DNA from: Nocardia seriolae NBRC 15557
GTDB lineage: Bacteria > Actinomycetota > Actinomycetes > Mycobacteriales > Mycobacteriaceae
Length of the DNA stretch: 39,958 bases
Direction of reading: 5' to 3'
Assembly: GCF_007990715.1 (NCBI RefSeq)
Contig: NZ_BJWY01000067.1
Location: forward strand, 1 to 39,958
The translations under genes were made by a program, and so were the position numbers. Below are positions 15,192 through 23,799 of this stretch, in pieces (the first letter of the stretch is position 1; every line of letters starts with the position of its first letter). Below the pieces are notes generated by a model, which saw only the letters and a list, made by a program, of their open reading frames with translations, searched no databases and was not told the origin of the DNA.

Positions 15192-16328
15192 TCAACGCTC
15201 GATGCGGCCCGAATCGCGTTCGCGATAGCGCACATTCGGCCGGGGATGCGGCGGCAGGTCGCCCGGCTGGGGGCGTCGGCGGCGACCGCCCTCGGCGGGA
15301 GCCTGGTCGGGGTCGGGGGCGGCGTGGCGTTCGGTGCCGCGCCCGGCGGCTTGCTCCGGGCTCTGTGCGCGCCGGCGGCGGCCCTCGGCGGGCGCGGCTT
15401 CGGGAGCGGCGCGGCGGTCGTTGGGGACCGCGCGGCGCTCACCGGTGCGGGGGCGATCGGCCGGGACGGCGCGGCGCTCACCGGTGCGCGGTGTCTCGCC
15501 GTACTGGGCGCGGCGGCGACCGTCGTCGGCGGCGCCGGTCTGCTCGGGGCGGCGGCGACGGCCCTCGGACGCGGGCGGGGTGCGGTCGGCGGCGGCCTGA
15601 TCCGGATCCTGGGCACGGCGGCGACGGCCCTCGCGGGGCTCGCGGTCGGCGCCCACCCGGGGCGGGCCGGCGGCGACCCGGCCGGTGGCGCGGCGGGACG
15701 GGCGGGCGGAATCGGTGCCGGGCCGGTCGGTGTCGGCCTCGGCGCCGGGACGGAAGCGGCGTCTGGCCGGGTCCTTGGAATCGGCGGAGCGGGTGCGCTG
15801 GGCGCGGGCGCCGCCCGGGCGCGTGCCGCGGGCTCGGGCCGGGCGTGATTCGCCGCTCGCGTCGGACTTGGCCTCGCGGCGGTGCAGCGCGATCCGGATC
15901 CCGCCGATGATCAACACCAGCACGGTGGCCAGGGCCATGGTGGGGAATCGATTCACCAGTGGGATGGCCAGATTCAGCAGGAGTTCCCTGAGTTTGAGAC
16001 TGCCGGAGGAACCCAATAGGAGTTGCGAGTACAGCGGCACCGTGACGAACAACAGCAGCGGCGGCAGCACCAGCGCGGTGAACAGTCCCCGGTAGCGAAT
16101 CGCGAGCACCGCCAGCACACAGCCCACGGTGTAGAACGCCGCGAAGGTGCCGGTCATTTCGTCACCCTGCGGACGGGTGCCCGCGGTGCGGCCGTCGACC
16201 AAGAACCCGATGAACGTGCACGTCACGGCGATCAGTACCGCGGCTCCGGCGGGGACGCCGGGAACCGACGGCAGGATCGAACGGTGCGACGGGGGCACCT
16301 CGGTTCGCTCGCGTTGGGTAACTGCCAC
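15192..16328 (-). CDS. DUF6542 membrane protein with long Arg-rich tail
   Basis: About 378 residues. The N-terminal ~150 residues hold four transmembrane segments (AGAAVLIAVTCTFIGFLV; FAAFYTVGCVLAVLAI; LFTALVLPPLLLFVTVPLY; PTMALATVLVLIIGGIRIAL), matching DUF6542 (Rv1111c position). The C-terminal ~220 residues are low-complexity, with repeated EGRRRRAQ/P and TGERRAVP units rich in Arg, Pro, Ala and Asp. This tail should be cytoplasmic, disordered and highly basic. GTG 16328 is chosen because TAGTGT lies 7 nt upstream; GTG 16337 overlaps that -10 element. The function is unknown, though the basic tail could contact nucleic acid or acidic lipid. Confidence 0.82.
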   Translation of the reverse strand: MAVTQRERTEVPPSHRSILPSVPGVPAGAAVLIAVTCTFIGFLVDGRTAGTRPQGDEMTGTFAAFYTVGCVLAVLAIRYRGLFTALVLPPLLLFVTVPLYSQLLLGSSGSLKLRELLLNLAIPLVNRFPTMALATVLVLIIGGIRIALHRREAKSDASGESRPARARGTRPGGARAQRTRSADSKDPARRRFRPGAEADTDRPGTDSARPSRRATGRVAAGPPRVGADREPREGRRRRAQDPDQAAADRTPPASEGRRRRPEQTGAADDGRRRAQYGETPRTGERRAVPADRPRTGERRAVPNDRRAAPEAAPAEGRRRRAQSPEQAAGRGTERHAAPDPDQAPAEGGRRRRPQPGDLPPHPRPNVRYRERDSGRIER

Positions 16329-16335
16329 GTCAAGC

Positions 16336-16341
16336 ACACTA
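16336..16341 (-). promoter_or_regulatory. -10 element (TAGTGT) that fixes the DUF6542 start
   Basis: TAGTGT on the reverse strand with 7 nt between it and GTG 16328, and no ribosome binding site. It overlaps the alternative GTG at 16337, arguing against that start. Confidence 0.5.
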
Positions 16342-16445
16342 AGGCATGTCCGTGTTTCGCGAGGCAGGCGACATCACGCGGGTATCGGTAATCGCATGAA
16401 CTCGGCGATAGCTATGGCCCTACCGGGCTGGGACCAAGTGATTGC

Positions 16446-17582
16446 TCAGGCATCACCTCCGTCGGAGAAGCCGACGGCCCGCGGCCACGATTCGACCGAG
16501 CGGATCTCCGGCACCGGCGCGTCCGCGATGTCCAGGTCGTGCAGTTTTCGAGCGGTCACCATCACCCTCGATTCCACCGAGGAGACCGTGTGGTTGAAGG
16601 CGTCGACCGCCTTGCCGAGTTGGGAGCCGAGCCGATCGAGGTGGCGGCCGGTGGTGCCGAGGCGGGTGTAGAGCTCGCGACCCAGCTGCTGGACCACCGC
16701 CATATCCTCCGACATTGCCTCCTGTCGCCAACCCAGCGCGACCGTGCGCAGCAGGGCGATCAGGGTGGTCGGCGTCGCCAGGACCACATTGCGCCCGAAG
16801 GCGTACTCGAGCAATCCGGAGTCGGTGGTCAGCGCCGCGTCCAGGAAGGGATCGCCGGGTACGAACAGCACCACGAACTCGGGGGAGGGGTCGAAGGCCG
16901 CCCAATACTCCTTGGCGGCCAGTTGATCCACGTGATTGCGCAGGTGCCGGGCGTGGCGTGTGAGATGACCGTCGCGCTCGCGGGGCTCCTCGGTGGCGGC
17001 GGCGTCCAGGTAGGCGGTGCACGGCACCTTGGCGTCCACCACGATCTGGCGGCCGCCGGAGAGCCGCACCACCAGGTCCGGGCGCACCACGGTGTCGCCG
17101 CGCCGGGTCACCTGGGTGTCGAAATCACAGTGCCGGGCCATCCCGGCCAGCTCCACCACGCGCTCGAGTTGGATCTCGCCCCAGCGCCCGCGCACCTGGG
17201 GCGCGCGCAGCGCGGCCACCAATTGACCGGTCTGGGTGGACAACTGGTGCGACATCCGCTGCATGCCCGCGACCTGTTCGCGCAGGCCGGAATACGCGTT
17301 GATGCGGTTGTGCTCCACCTCCTGGATGTGTCGGTTCAGATTTCCCACCGCTTCGCGCAAGGGCTCGACCAGCCCGCCGATGGCGTGCGACTGCCGCCGT
17401 GCCGCGTCCTCGCTGGCCGCGCCCAGTGACTGCCGCAACAGCCGCTCGTTGTCCCGCATGGCCGCCAGCCGCGCCTCCGCCACCGCCGCCCGCTGCCCCG
17501 CCCGCGCGGCATGCCCCAGCCAGCCCAGGGCACAGCCCGAAACGAACACCAAAAGCAGCGCGAACAGCATCGGTGCGGTCAT
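16446..17582 (-). CDS. rmuC: DNA recombination protein RmuC
   Basis: 378 residues. An N-terminal transmembrane helix (LFALLLVFVSGCALGWLG) is followed by a coiled coil (about 30-115, Ala/Arg/Glu-rich) and the RmuC nuclease-like domain: VRGRWGEIQLERVVELAGM, RPDLVVRLSGGRQIVVDAKVP, FVPGDPFLDAAL, NVVLATPTTLIALLRTVALGWRQE. RmuC restrains inversions at short inverted repeats and resembles PD-(D/E)xK nucleases. ATG 17582 gives the normal N-terminal anchor; the open frame runs upstream into repetitive Arg-rich sequence with no homology. It is divergent from sbcD, so two proteins that act on hairpins or repeats share one 323-bp intergenic region. Confidence 0.92.
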   Translation of the reverse strand: MTAPMLFALLLVFVSGCALGWLGHAARAGQRAAVAEARLAAMRDNERLLRQSLGAASEDAARRQSHAIGGLVEPLREAVGNLNRHIQEVEHNRINAYSGLREQVAGMQRMSHQLSTQTGQLVAALRAPQVRGRWGEIQLERVVELAGMARHCDFDTQVTRRGDTVVRPDLVVRLSGGRQIVVDAKVPCTAYLDAAATEEPRERDGHLTRHARHLRNHVDQLAAKEYWAAFDPSPEFVVLFVPGDPFLDAALTTDSGLLEYAFGRNVVLATPTTLIALLRTVALGWRQEAMSEDMAVVQQLGRELYTRLGTTGRHLDRLGSQLGKAVDAFNHTVSSVESRVMVTARKLHDLDIADAPVPEIRSVESWPRAVGFSDGGDA

Positions 17583-17610
17583 GGCACGAGATAGTGCCCC
17601 ATGCCACCGA

Positions 17611-17688
17611 CAATTCCGCCTCCCCGGGACTTCAGCGGCGGGTCGGGAGCAATTCCGCCTCCCCGGAACCTCAGCGGCGGATCGGGAG
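17611..17688. repeat. Two tandem 39-bp repeats in the rmuC-sbcD intergenic region
   Basis: CAATTCCGCCTCCCCGG begins both copies (17611-17649 and 17650-17688), which differ at only 3 of 39 positions. They lie just outside rmuC in the 323-bp gap before sbcD. The rest of the gap (17689-17905) holds an inverted repeat GTCGGTT/AACCGAC (17714-17720, 17729-17735), two copies of GCACCGACATAC near 17796 and 17823, and the sbcD -10 element; no gene is seen. There are too few copies, and no spacer, for CRISPR. Confidence 0.75.
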
Positions 17689-17891
17689 CCGCTTCCCGTT
17701 TCGCATCCGTGCCGTCGGTTGGGTGCCGAACCGACTCTGGACGTACCCGGTGAGTTACCCCGACCGTTACGAAACCAGTTGTCGCGCTGGCATACGCACC
17801 GACATACCGTCGCGTGGCGTGCGCACCGACATACATCGGCGTGTTTCGGCCGACTCGCCAGGGTGCGGCCCGACCTGTCGGGGCAATCGCC

Positions 17892-17897
17892 TAGCGT
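17892..17897 (+). promoter_or_regulatory. -10 element (TAGCGT) of a leaderless promoter for sbcD
   Basis: TAGCGT with 8 nt between it and ATG 17906, and no ribosome binding site. Confidence 0.5.
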
Positions 17898-17905
17898 CTT
17901 TCGGC

Positions 17906-19348
17906 ATGCGGATCCTGCACACCTCCGACTGGCATATCGGGCGCACCTTTCATGGCGTCGATCTGCTGCTCGATCAGGAGTGTTCGCTGCGGGCCATTGC
18001 CGAATTGGTTGCGGCCGAGCGGGTGGACGTGGTGGTGCTGCCGGGGGATGTGTACGACCGTTCCATTCCCAGTGCGGATGCGATTGCGGTGTGCAATCGT
18101 GGATTCGAGGCAATTCGGGCGGCGGGCGCGGCCATTGTCGCCACCTCCGGCAATCACGACTCGCCGACACGGCTCGGGGCGCTCGGGAGTTTCGCGGCGG
18201 CGGGCGGATTGCATTTGCGCTGCCGCATCGCGGACGTGGCGCGACCGGTGCTGCTCGCCGACGAGTTCGGCGAAATCGCGTTCTACGGCATTCCATACCT
18301 GGAGCCGGAGATCACCCGGGTGGAATTGGGCGTGCCGCAGGCGCGTTCGCACGCCGAGATCCTGGACGCGGCCATGGGGCGGGTGCGCGCCGATCTGGCG
18401 GAGCGGTCGGGCACCCGCTCGGTGGTGCTCGCGCACGCGTTCGTGGTGGGCGGCGAAGCGACGGGGTCGGAGCGCTCCATTTCCGTGGGCGGCGTGGAGA
18501 CCGTGCCGCTGTCCGCCTTCGACGGCATCGACTATGTGGCGCTCGGTCACCTGCACTCGCCGCAGACCCTGTCCGAATCGGTCCGGTATTCCGGTTCGCC
18601 GCTGCCGTATTCGTTCGGCGAACGTTCGCACCGCAAGGCGGCCTGGATCGTTGACCTGGATGGCTCCGGTCTGTCCCAGGTGCACCGCCACGAGCTGCCG
18701 GTGGTCCGCGGTCTGTCCCAGCTCGTCGGCCCGCTGGACGACCTGCTCGAATCCCCGGACCACGCCGCGGCCGAAGCCGACTACGTGTCCGCCACCCTCA
18801 CCGACGAGGCGCGCCCGGTGGATGCGCTGCGTCGTCTGCGCGAGCGCTTCCCGCACGCCGTCCACGTGGAATGGCAACGCCCCGACGGCAACCCGGAACT
18901 CCGCTACCGCGAGCGCGTCCACGGCCGCCGCGACACCGAGATCGCCCAGAGCTTCCTCGCCGACGTCCGCGGCGTCCCGACCCCCGGCGAAATGACCTGG
19001 CTGGAACGCGCCCTCGCCGCGGCGACCCACGAAAAGGACGGCCCGCTACGGGTTTCCGCGCAGGACGACCTGGCCGTGCAGCACAACCCGGCCGTGCAGG
19101 ACGGCGGTACTGCGGGGCGGAACACGTCAGCGGATGCCGATTCCGGAGTGGACCTACCCGTGGCCGAGCGGGAAACGGTCGCGGATGCCGCCGAAGCGGC
19201 GCGGGTGGTCAGTGCGGCCGGGTTCGACGGGTCGGTGCGCGGGCTCGACTCCGCGGAGGCGGATGCCGCGCTCGGGCTGTTCGATGTGGCCGAGTTCGGG
19301 CTGGAAGCGGGCGAATCGGATGACTCGGTCGGCGGGATGACCGCGTGA
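17906..19348 (+). CDS. sbcD: Exonuclease SbcD (Mre11 family)
   Basis: 480 residues. The metallophosphoesterase motifs are complete: HTSDWHIGRT, LPGDVYDRS, TSGNHDSPTR, LAHAFVVGG and LGHLHSPQ, followed by the capping domain to about residue 385. The nuclease subunit works with SbcC to cleave hairpins and protein-blocked ends. The family is usually near 390-400 residues; the last ~90 residues here (from about 390) are an Ala/Asp/Glu-rich acidic tail with no recognisable fold. The start at ATG 17906 matches the universal MRILHTSDWH. sbcC follows 115 bp downstream. Confidence 0.95.
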   Translation: MRILHTSDWHIGRTFHGVDLLLDQECSLRAIAELVAAERVDVVVLPGDVYDRSIPSADAIAVCNRGFEAIRAAGAAIVATSGNHDSPTRLGALGSFAAAGGLHLRCRIADVARPVLLADEFGEIAFYGIPYLEPEITRVELGVPQARSHAEILDAAMGRVRADLAERSGTRSVVLAHAFVVGGEATGSERSISVGGVETVPLSAFDGIDYVALGHLHSPQTLSESVRYSGSPLPYSFGERSHRKAAWIVDLDGSGLSQVHRHELPVVRGLSQLVGPLDDLLESPDHAAAEADYVSATLTDEARPVDALRRLRERFPHAVHVEWQRPDGNPELRYRERVHGRRDTEIAQSFLADVRGVPTPGEMTWLERALAAATHEKDGPLRVSAQDDLAVQHNPAVQDGGTAGRNTSADADSGVDLPVAERETVADAAEAARVVSAAGFDGSVRGLDSAEADAALGLFDVAEFGLEAGESDDSVGGMTA

Positions 19349-19463
19349 GCTTCGGGGCGCGCGGCGTCGGTCTCGGGGCGCGGGGTGTTGCGGCGTGTCT
19401 CGATGGTCGGGGCCGGTGCCGGGTTGTTGGATGGGTTGTGGCGTTGAGGGAAGGGGGCGCCGG

Positions 19464-22400
19464 ATGCGGTTGCATCGGTTGGAGCTGACGGCGTTCGGGC
19501 CGTTCGCTGAGACGGCCGTGGTGGACTTCGACGAGCTCGGGGCGGATGGGCTGTTCCTGCTGCACGGGCAGACCGGGGCCGGGAAGACGACGGTGCTCGA
19601 CGCCATCGCGTTCGCGCTGTACGGGAAGGTGCCCGGCGCGCGCGAGGAGGGCAAGCGGCTGCATTCCGATCATGCCGACGAGCAGACGCCGCCGCGGGTG
19701 CTGCTGGAGGCCACCGTCGGTGGCCGGCGGTTGCGGCTGATCCGCTCGCCGGAGTTCCAGCGGCCCAGCAAGCGCGCCAAGTCCGGCTGGGTGAAGGAGA
19801 ACGCGGCCGCCACCCTGGAGTGGCTGGACGGGCGAGGCCAGAACCTGTCCCGCATCCCCGATATCGGCGACGAGGTGCTGCGCCTACTCGGCATGAGCGC
19901 CGATCAGTTCTTCCAGGTGGTGCTGCTGCCCCAGGGCGACTTCGCGCGATTCCTGCGCTCCGACAACGAGGATCGCGAAAAACTCCTCGAAAAGCTCTTC
20001 GACACCGAACGTTTCGGCACCGCCGAACAGTGGCTGACCGACAAGCGCCGCGCCGCCACCGCCGACCTCGACACCCGCAAGCACGGCATCGACCGTCTCA
20101 TCGCCCAGGTCGGCGTCGCCGCGGGCCTGCCCGCCACCGAAACCGCCGGCCTGCTCGAATCGGTCGGCTGGTCGCAGTCCCTGCTGGCCGCGGCCCGCAC
20201 CCGCGCCACCGACACCACCGCCGAACTCGACCGCCGCCAAAAGGATTCGACCCGAATCCGCGCCGCCGCCGAAGCCGAGCGCCTCCGCCACGACCTGCAC
20301 CGCCGTCGCACCGCCGCGCGCACCCAACTCGCCGACCACGCCGCCACCGCCGACCACCGCGCCGCCCGCCAAACCGAACTCGACCGCGCCCGCCGCGCCG
20401 AGCCGGTGGCCACCGCCCTCGCCGAGGCCCGCGCCGCCGCCGTCACCCTGCGCCGCCGCACCGACGACGTCACCCGGGCCGCCGAGCGACTCGCCGACCA
20501 CCTCCTCGAACCCGCCACCGCCGAACTCCCCGGAACCGTCTGGGCGGCAAAGGAACTGGCCGAAGTCGAACTGGTCGGCACCGACCTCGCCGCGGACCTC
20601 GACGATATTCCGGCCGTCGACGCCCGGCCCGACCGTGCCTCGACCGCGGTCCACCCGGGCGGATTCGACCGGTCGGCCCCCGCCGATCGCGGTACCGCGG
20701 CCGAGTCGAACCACGGCGCGGAGCTCGAAGACTCCGCAGGGCCGGACCATCCGGCCGGTCCGGTCGGCGCGACAGGGGTGGGCGGTGCCGCGTCGTCCGC
20801 GCTGGGCGCTGCGGAGGGCGGAATGCGTGCTGCGGAAGGCAGTTCGTGGCGCGGCGGGGAAGCGGTCGACGGTGCGGAGGTCGTACCGGGCCCGGCCCTC
20901 GATCGGGCCGGGGGGCTCGAATCCGCGGTGCGCAGCTGGAGCGCGCAGGTGGGGGCGCTGGATGAGGTGCGGGCCGATGCGGAGTCGGCCAATCGGCTGA
21001 CGCGGGAGCTGGCCGGGTTGCGGGCCGAGCAGGCCGATCTGGACGCGAAGGCGGGCGGGTTGGCCAAACGGTTGGGGGAGTTGCCGGAAGTCATTGCGGG
21101 GGTGGAGGTTCGGTTGCGCGGGGCCGCGGATGCGGCGGCGGCATTGCCGGGACTCGAGGCGGAGTGCCAGCGGCTGCGGACGTCCGCGGCCGCCGCGGTG
21201 GAGCTGGAATCGCGGCGCGGTGAGCTGGCGCGGGCCGGGGACGGGTTCGAGCGGGCGCGCGCGGCGCACGCGGAGGCGTGGCGGCGGACGCAGACGCTGC
21301 GGGAACAGCGGATGGCCGGGATGGCAGCGGAATTGGCGGGCGGACTGGTCGACGGCGAGCCCTGCGCGGTGTGCGGGTCGCTCGCGCATCCGGATCCGGC
21401 GCAACCGACCGATCATGCGGTCGCCAAGGAGGACGAGGACCGGGCGCTGGCCGCCGAACGCAAGGCCGAGGGGCAGCGGGAGCGGGCCGGGCAGCTGCTG
21501 GCCGAGCTGGAACGGGCCGTCGAGGTGCTGGTCGAGCGCGGTGGTGATGTCGACAAGGCGGAATTGGCTGTCGCACTGGACGATTCGACCCGCAAGTACA
21601 ACGAGGCCAAGCGGTCGGCCGGGCTGGTCGACGGGCTCACCGCCGAATTGCGAACTCTCCGAGCGGATCAGACCCGCCTGCAGGACGAGGCGCGGGAGTC
21701 CGAGAGCCGGGGCAGCGCGACCCTGGAGCGGATCGTCGCCACGGATCGGCGGCTGGCCGAACTCACCGAACGGTTGCGGGTCGCGGCCGGTGCGGACGGC
21801 ACCGTCGAGCGCCGGCGGGCGCGGCTGGCGGCGCTGGTCGAGGAGGCGGGCGTGGTGCGCACCGCCCGGGTCGAGGCGGCCGCGGCTCGCGAGCAGGTCG
21901 CGGGGGCCGCGGTGCGGGTCGAAAAGCTTTCGTACGAAGCGGGTCTGGTGGATTCCGCGCCGCCGGTGATGGGGGAGTCGGGACCCGATTACGGCGTGCT
22001 CGGTGAATACGCTCGCGCGGTCGATACCGCCTCGCGTACGGCGGCCCAGCAGTCGGCCATCGAGGACGAGCTGGTTTCCGCCGATCGGATGCGCGCCCAC
22101 GCCGAGGCGGTGCTGGCGGAGCCGGAGATCCGGGCGGCAGGTGAAGCCGAACCGGGTGACCCGGGCGATTTGGAAAATGCTGTGGCACAGTCCGATTCGG
22201 AGTTGAACCGGGCCGTCGCCGCCCAGGCCGAGGCAACCCGGCGGGTGGAGGATCTCGAGAGTCTGTGCTCCCAGTTGTGGGCGGCCGTCGACCGGATCGC
22301 TCCGCTGCAGCGCGCCCACGATGAACTCGCCCGTCTCGCGGAGGTGGTCGCGGGCCGCGGTGAGAACAATCGCCGCATGTCCCTGCGCTCGTATGTGCTG

Positions 22401-22868
22401 GCCGCCCGCCTGGAAGAAGTGGCACTGGCCGGTTCGGTGCGACTGCGCCGCATGTCCGGCGGCCGTTACGAATTCGTGCACACCGATGCCGCGGGCCCAC
22501 GCGGCCGCCGCGGTGGCCTGGGCCTGGACATCCGTGACGACTACACCGGCGCGATCCGCCCCGCCAAGACCCTCTCCGGCGGCGAGACTTTCATGGCCTC
22601 CCTGGCCCTGGCCCTCGGCCTGGCCGACGTGGTCGCGGCCGAATCCGGCGGCCTGGTGATGGACACCCTGTTCATCGACGAGGGCTTCGGCAGCCTCGAC
22701 GCCGACACCCTCGACGCCGTCATGGGCGTCCTGGACGAACTCCGCTCCGGCGGCCGCGTCGTGGGCGTGGTCAGCCACGTGGACGAAATGCGCCAGCGCA
22801 TACCCAGCCGCCTGCACGTCATCCGCGGCCGCACCGGTTCCCGCCTCGAAACCTCGCTCGGCGCATAG
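19464..22868 (+). CDS. sbcC: Exonuclease SbcC (Rad50 family SMC-like ATPase)
   Basis: 1134 residues. The N-terminal lobe has MRLHRLELTAFGPF and Walker A GQTGAGKTT; the C-terminal lobe has the ABC signature LSGGETF (L1037 onward) and Walker B MDTLFIDEGFGSLD. Between them run two long coiled-coil arms meeting at a zinc hook, CAVC (C634, C637). It forms the ATP-driven SbcCD complex. A stretch of about 120 residues (roughly 372-490) within the first arm is low-complexity, rich in Gly/Ala/Asp/Pro, and not coiled coil. GAGGGAAGGGGG before ATG 19464 is a usable ribosome binding site. Very strong codon bias gives long open frames on the opposite strand, which are shadows. Confidence 0.95.
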   Translation: MRLHRLELTAFGPFAETAVVDFDELGADGLFLLHGQTGAGKTTVLDAIAFALYGKVPGAREEGKRLHSDHADEQTPPRVLLEATVGGRRLRLIRSPEFQRPSKRAKSGWVKENAAATLEWLDGRGQNLSRIPDIGDEVLRLLGMSADQFFQVVLLPQGDFARFLRSDNEDREKLLEKLFDTERFGTAEQWLTDKRRAATADLDTRKHGIDRLIAQVGVAAGLPATETAGLLESVGWSQSLLAAARTRATDTTAELDRRQKDSTRIRAAAEAERLRHDLHRRRTAARTQLADHAATADHRAARQTELDRARRAEPVATALAEARAAAVTLRRRTDDVTRAAERLADHLLEPATAELPGTVWAAKELAEVELVGTDLAADLDDIPAVDARPDRASTAVHPGGFDRSAPADRGTAAESNHGAELEDSAGPDHPAGPVGATGVGGAASSALGAAEGGMRAAEGSSWRGGEAVDGAEVVPGPALDRAGGLESAVRSWSAQVGALDEVRADAESANRLTRELAGLRAEQADLDAKAGGLAKRLGELPEVIAGVEVRLRGAADAAAALPGLEAECQRLRTSAAAAVELESRRGELARAGDGFERARAAHAEAWRRTQTLREQRMAGMAAELAGGLVDGEPCAVCGSLAHPDPAQPTDHAVAKEDEDRALAAERKAEGQRERAGQLLAELERAVEVLVERGGDVDKAELAVALDDSTRKYNEAKRSAGLVDGLTAELRTLRADQTRLQDEARESESRGSATLERIVATDRRLAELTERLRVAAGADGTVERRRARLAALVEEAGVVRTARVEAAAAREQVAGAAVRVEKLSYEAGLVDSAPPVMGESGPDYGVLGEYARAVDTASRTAAQQSAIEDELVSADRMRAHAEAVLAEPEIRAAGEAEPGDPGDLENAVAQSDSELNRAVAAQAEATRRVEDLESLCSQLWAAVDRIAPLQRAHDELARLAEVVAGRGENNRRMSLRSYVLAARLEEVALAGSVRLRRMSGGRYEFVHTDAAGPRGRRGGLGLDIRDDYTGAIRPAKTLSGGETFMASLALALGLADVVAAESGGLVMDTLFIDEGFGSLDADTLDAVMGVLDELRSGGRVVGVVSHVDEMRQRIPSRLHVIRGRTGSRLETSLGA

Positions 22869-22906
22869 AATTTCGCGCCGCCTGACGGGCGCCGCGGCGG
22901 CCCCGG

Positions 22907-23179
22907 TCAGCGGGGTGTGAAGCGGAGCTGGGCACGGGCCTTGGCCTTGGCGGCCTCGACTTCGCGGTCCTTGGGCGGGGCGGTGGTGGTCAGACCTGCC
23001 AGCAGGCGGGTGGTCGCGGCGGTGATCTCCTGTACGGCGAGGTCGAAGGCTTCCTGGTTGGCGTGGGAGGGTTTGGTGGTTCCGCTGATCTTGCGGACGT
23101 ATTGCAGGGCGGCCGCTTGCACCTCGTCGGGGGTGGCCGGCGGCTCGAAATTGTGCAGGGTGTGGATGTTGCGGCACAT
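22907..23179 (-). CDS. DUF2277 family protein
   Basis: 90 residues from ATG 23179. The whole protein fits the family: MCRNIHTLHNFEPPATPDEV, then AAALQYVRKISGTTKPS, an AFDLAVQEI helix and a basic tail. Family members are about 85-95 residues and of unknown function. A TACCCT element 7 nt upstream supports this start over the in-frame ATG at 23203. It converges on sbcC, with 38 bp between stops. Confidence 0.9.
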   Translation of the reverse strand: MCRNIHTLHNFEPPATPDEVQAAALQYVRKISGTTKPSHANQEAFDLAVQEITAATTRLLAGLTTTAPPKDREVEAAKAKARAQLRFTPR

Positions 23180-23186
23180 GGCTGCG

Positions 23187-23192
23187 AGGGTA
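23187..23192 (-). promoter_or_regulatory. -10 element (TACCCT) of a leaderless promoter for the DUF2277 gene
   Basis: TACCCT on the reverse strand, with 7 nt between it and ATG 23179, and no ribosome binding site. Confidence 0.5.
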
Positions 23193-23280
23193 CGCCGGGG
23201 CACCGACGCCTCCCGAGCGCCGAGGCGGCCCGGAGCCGCCGGGGCGGTCGTTGGCGGCCCGGTCGGGTAGCGATTCGCGG

Positions 23281-23799
23281 TCAGGCGGTTTCGTGGTCGA
23301 GGAGCCAGCGTTTGATCGGCAGGCCGTAGCGGAAGCCGCCGAGGGTGCCGTCGGTGCGGAGGACCCGGTGGCAGGGGACGAACAGGGCGGCGGCATTGCG
23401 GGCGCAGGCATTGGCGGCGGCGCGGGTGGCGGCGGGGCGGCCGGAGACGGTGGCGAATTCGGTGTAGGTGATGGGAGTACCGGCCGGGACCTTGCGCAGG
23501 ATCTCCCAGGCGTGGGTGAGGAAGGGGCCCGAGAGCTGGCGGACGGTGATGGCGTCGATGGCGGTGAGATCGCCCTCGTGGTAGGCGGTGATGGCGCGGG
23601 AGACCGGGCCGAGGGCGTCCCGTTCGCGCAGGTCACCGGGCCGGATGGTGGGGTGGATGAGGGCGCGCAGGGCCTGTGGGTCGGCGATCCCGCCGGAGGC
23701 CAGCACCGCGCCGTCGGCGTCGACAATGGCGGTGAAGGGGCCCGCAGGGGTGCCGGTGATGGCGAAATCCGCTGTCTTGGTGAGGTTTTCAGAGGTCAT
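23281..23799 (-). CDS. ogt: Methylated-DNA--protein-cysteine S-methyltransferase
   Basis: 172 residues. The C-terminal half has the winged-helix MGMT core ITYTEFATVSGRPAATR, AAANACARN and the acceptor motif VPCHRV with C143, then GGFRYGLPIKRWLL. The protein removes methyl groups from O6-methylguanine irreversibly onto that Cys. Its ATG overlaps the stop of the upstream ada-alkA fusion (ATGA), so the two are translationally coupled and probably induced together by alkylation. Confidence 0.95.
   Translation of the reverse strand: MTSENLTKTADFAITGTPAGPFTAIVDADGAVLASGGIADPQALRALIHPTIRPGDLRERDALGPVSRAITAYHEGDLTAIDAITVRQLSGPFLTHAWEILRKVPAGTPITYTEFATVSGRPAATRAAANACARNAAALFVPCHRVLRTDGTLGGFRYGLPIKRWLLDHETA

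Noticed and set aside
17611..17688. A CRISPR-like repeat
   Set aside because: Only two directly adjacent copies, no spacers and no cas genes.
17399..17905. An N-terminal extension of SbcD of 169 codons
   Set aside because: It overlaps rmuC and the intergenic repeats; homology starts exactly at ATG 17906.
17583..18296. An N-terminal extension of RmuC
   Set aside because: Arg/Pro-rich sequence encoded across the tandem repeats and sbcD; the membrane anchor begins at ATG 17582.
20580..20945. A frameshift or insertion sequence inside sbcC
   Set aside because: The frame is continuous and no inverted repeats or transposase are present; it is reported as a low-complexity insertion.
19884..23726. 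A 1280-residue open frame on the reverse strand across sbcC
   Set aside because: It is antisense to a gene with complete Rad50/SbcC motifs; the open frame results from GC-rich third positions and its translation shows no domain until it enters the ogt region.
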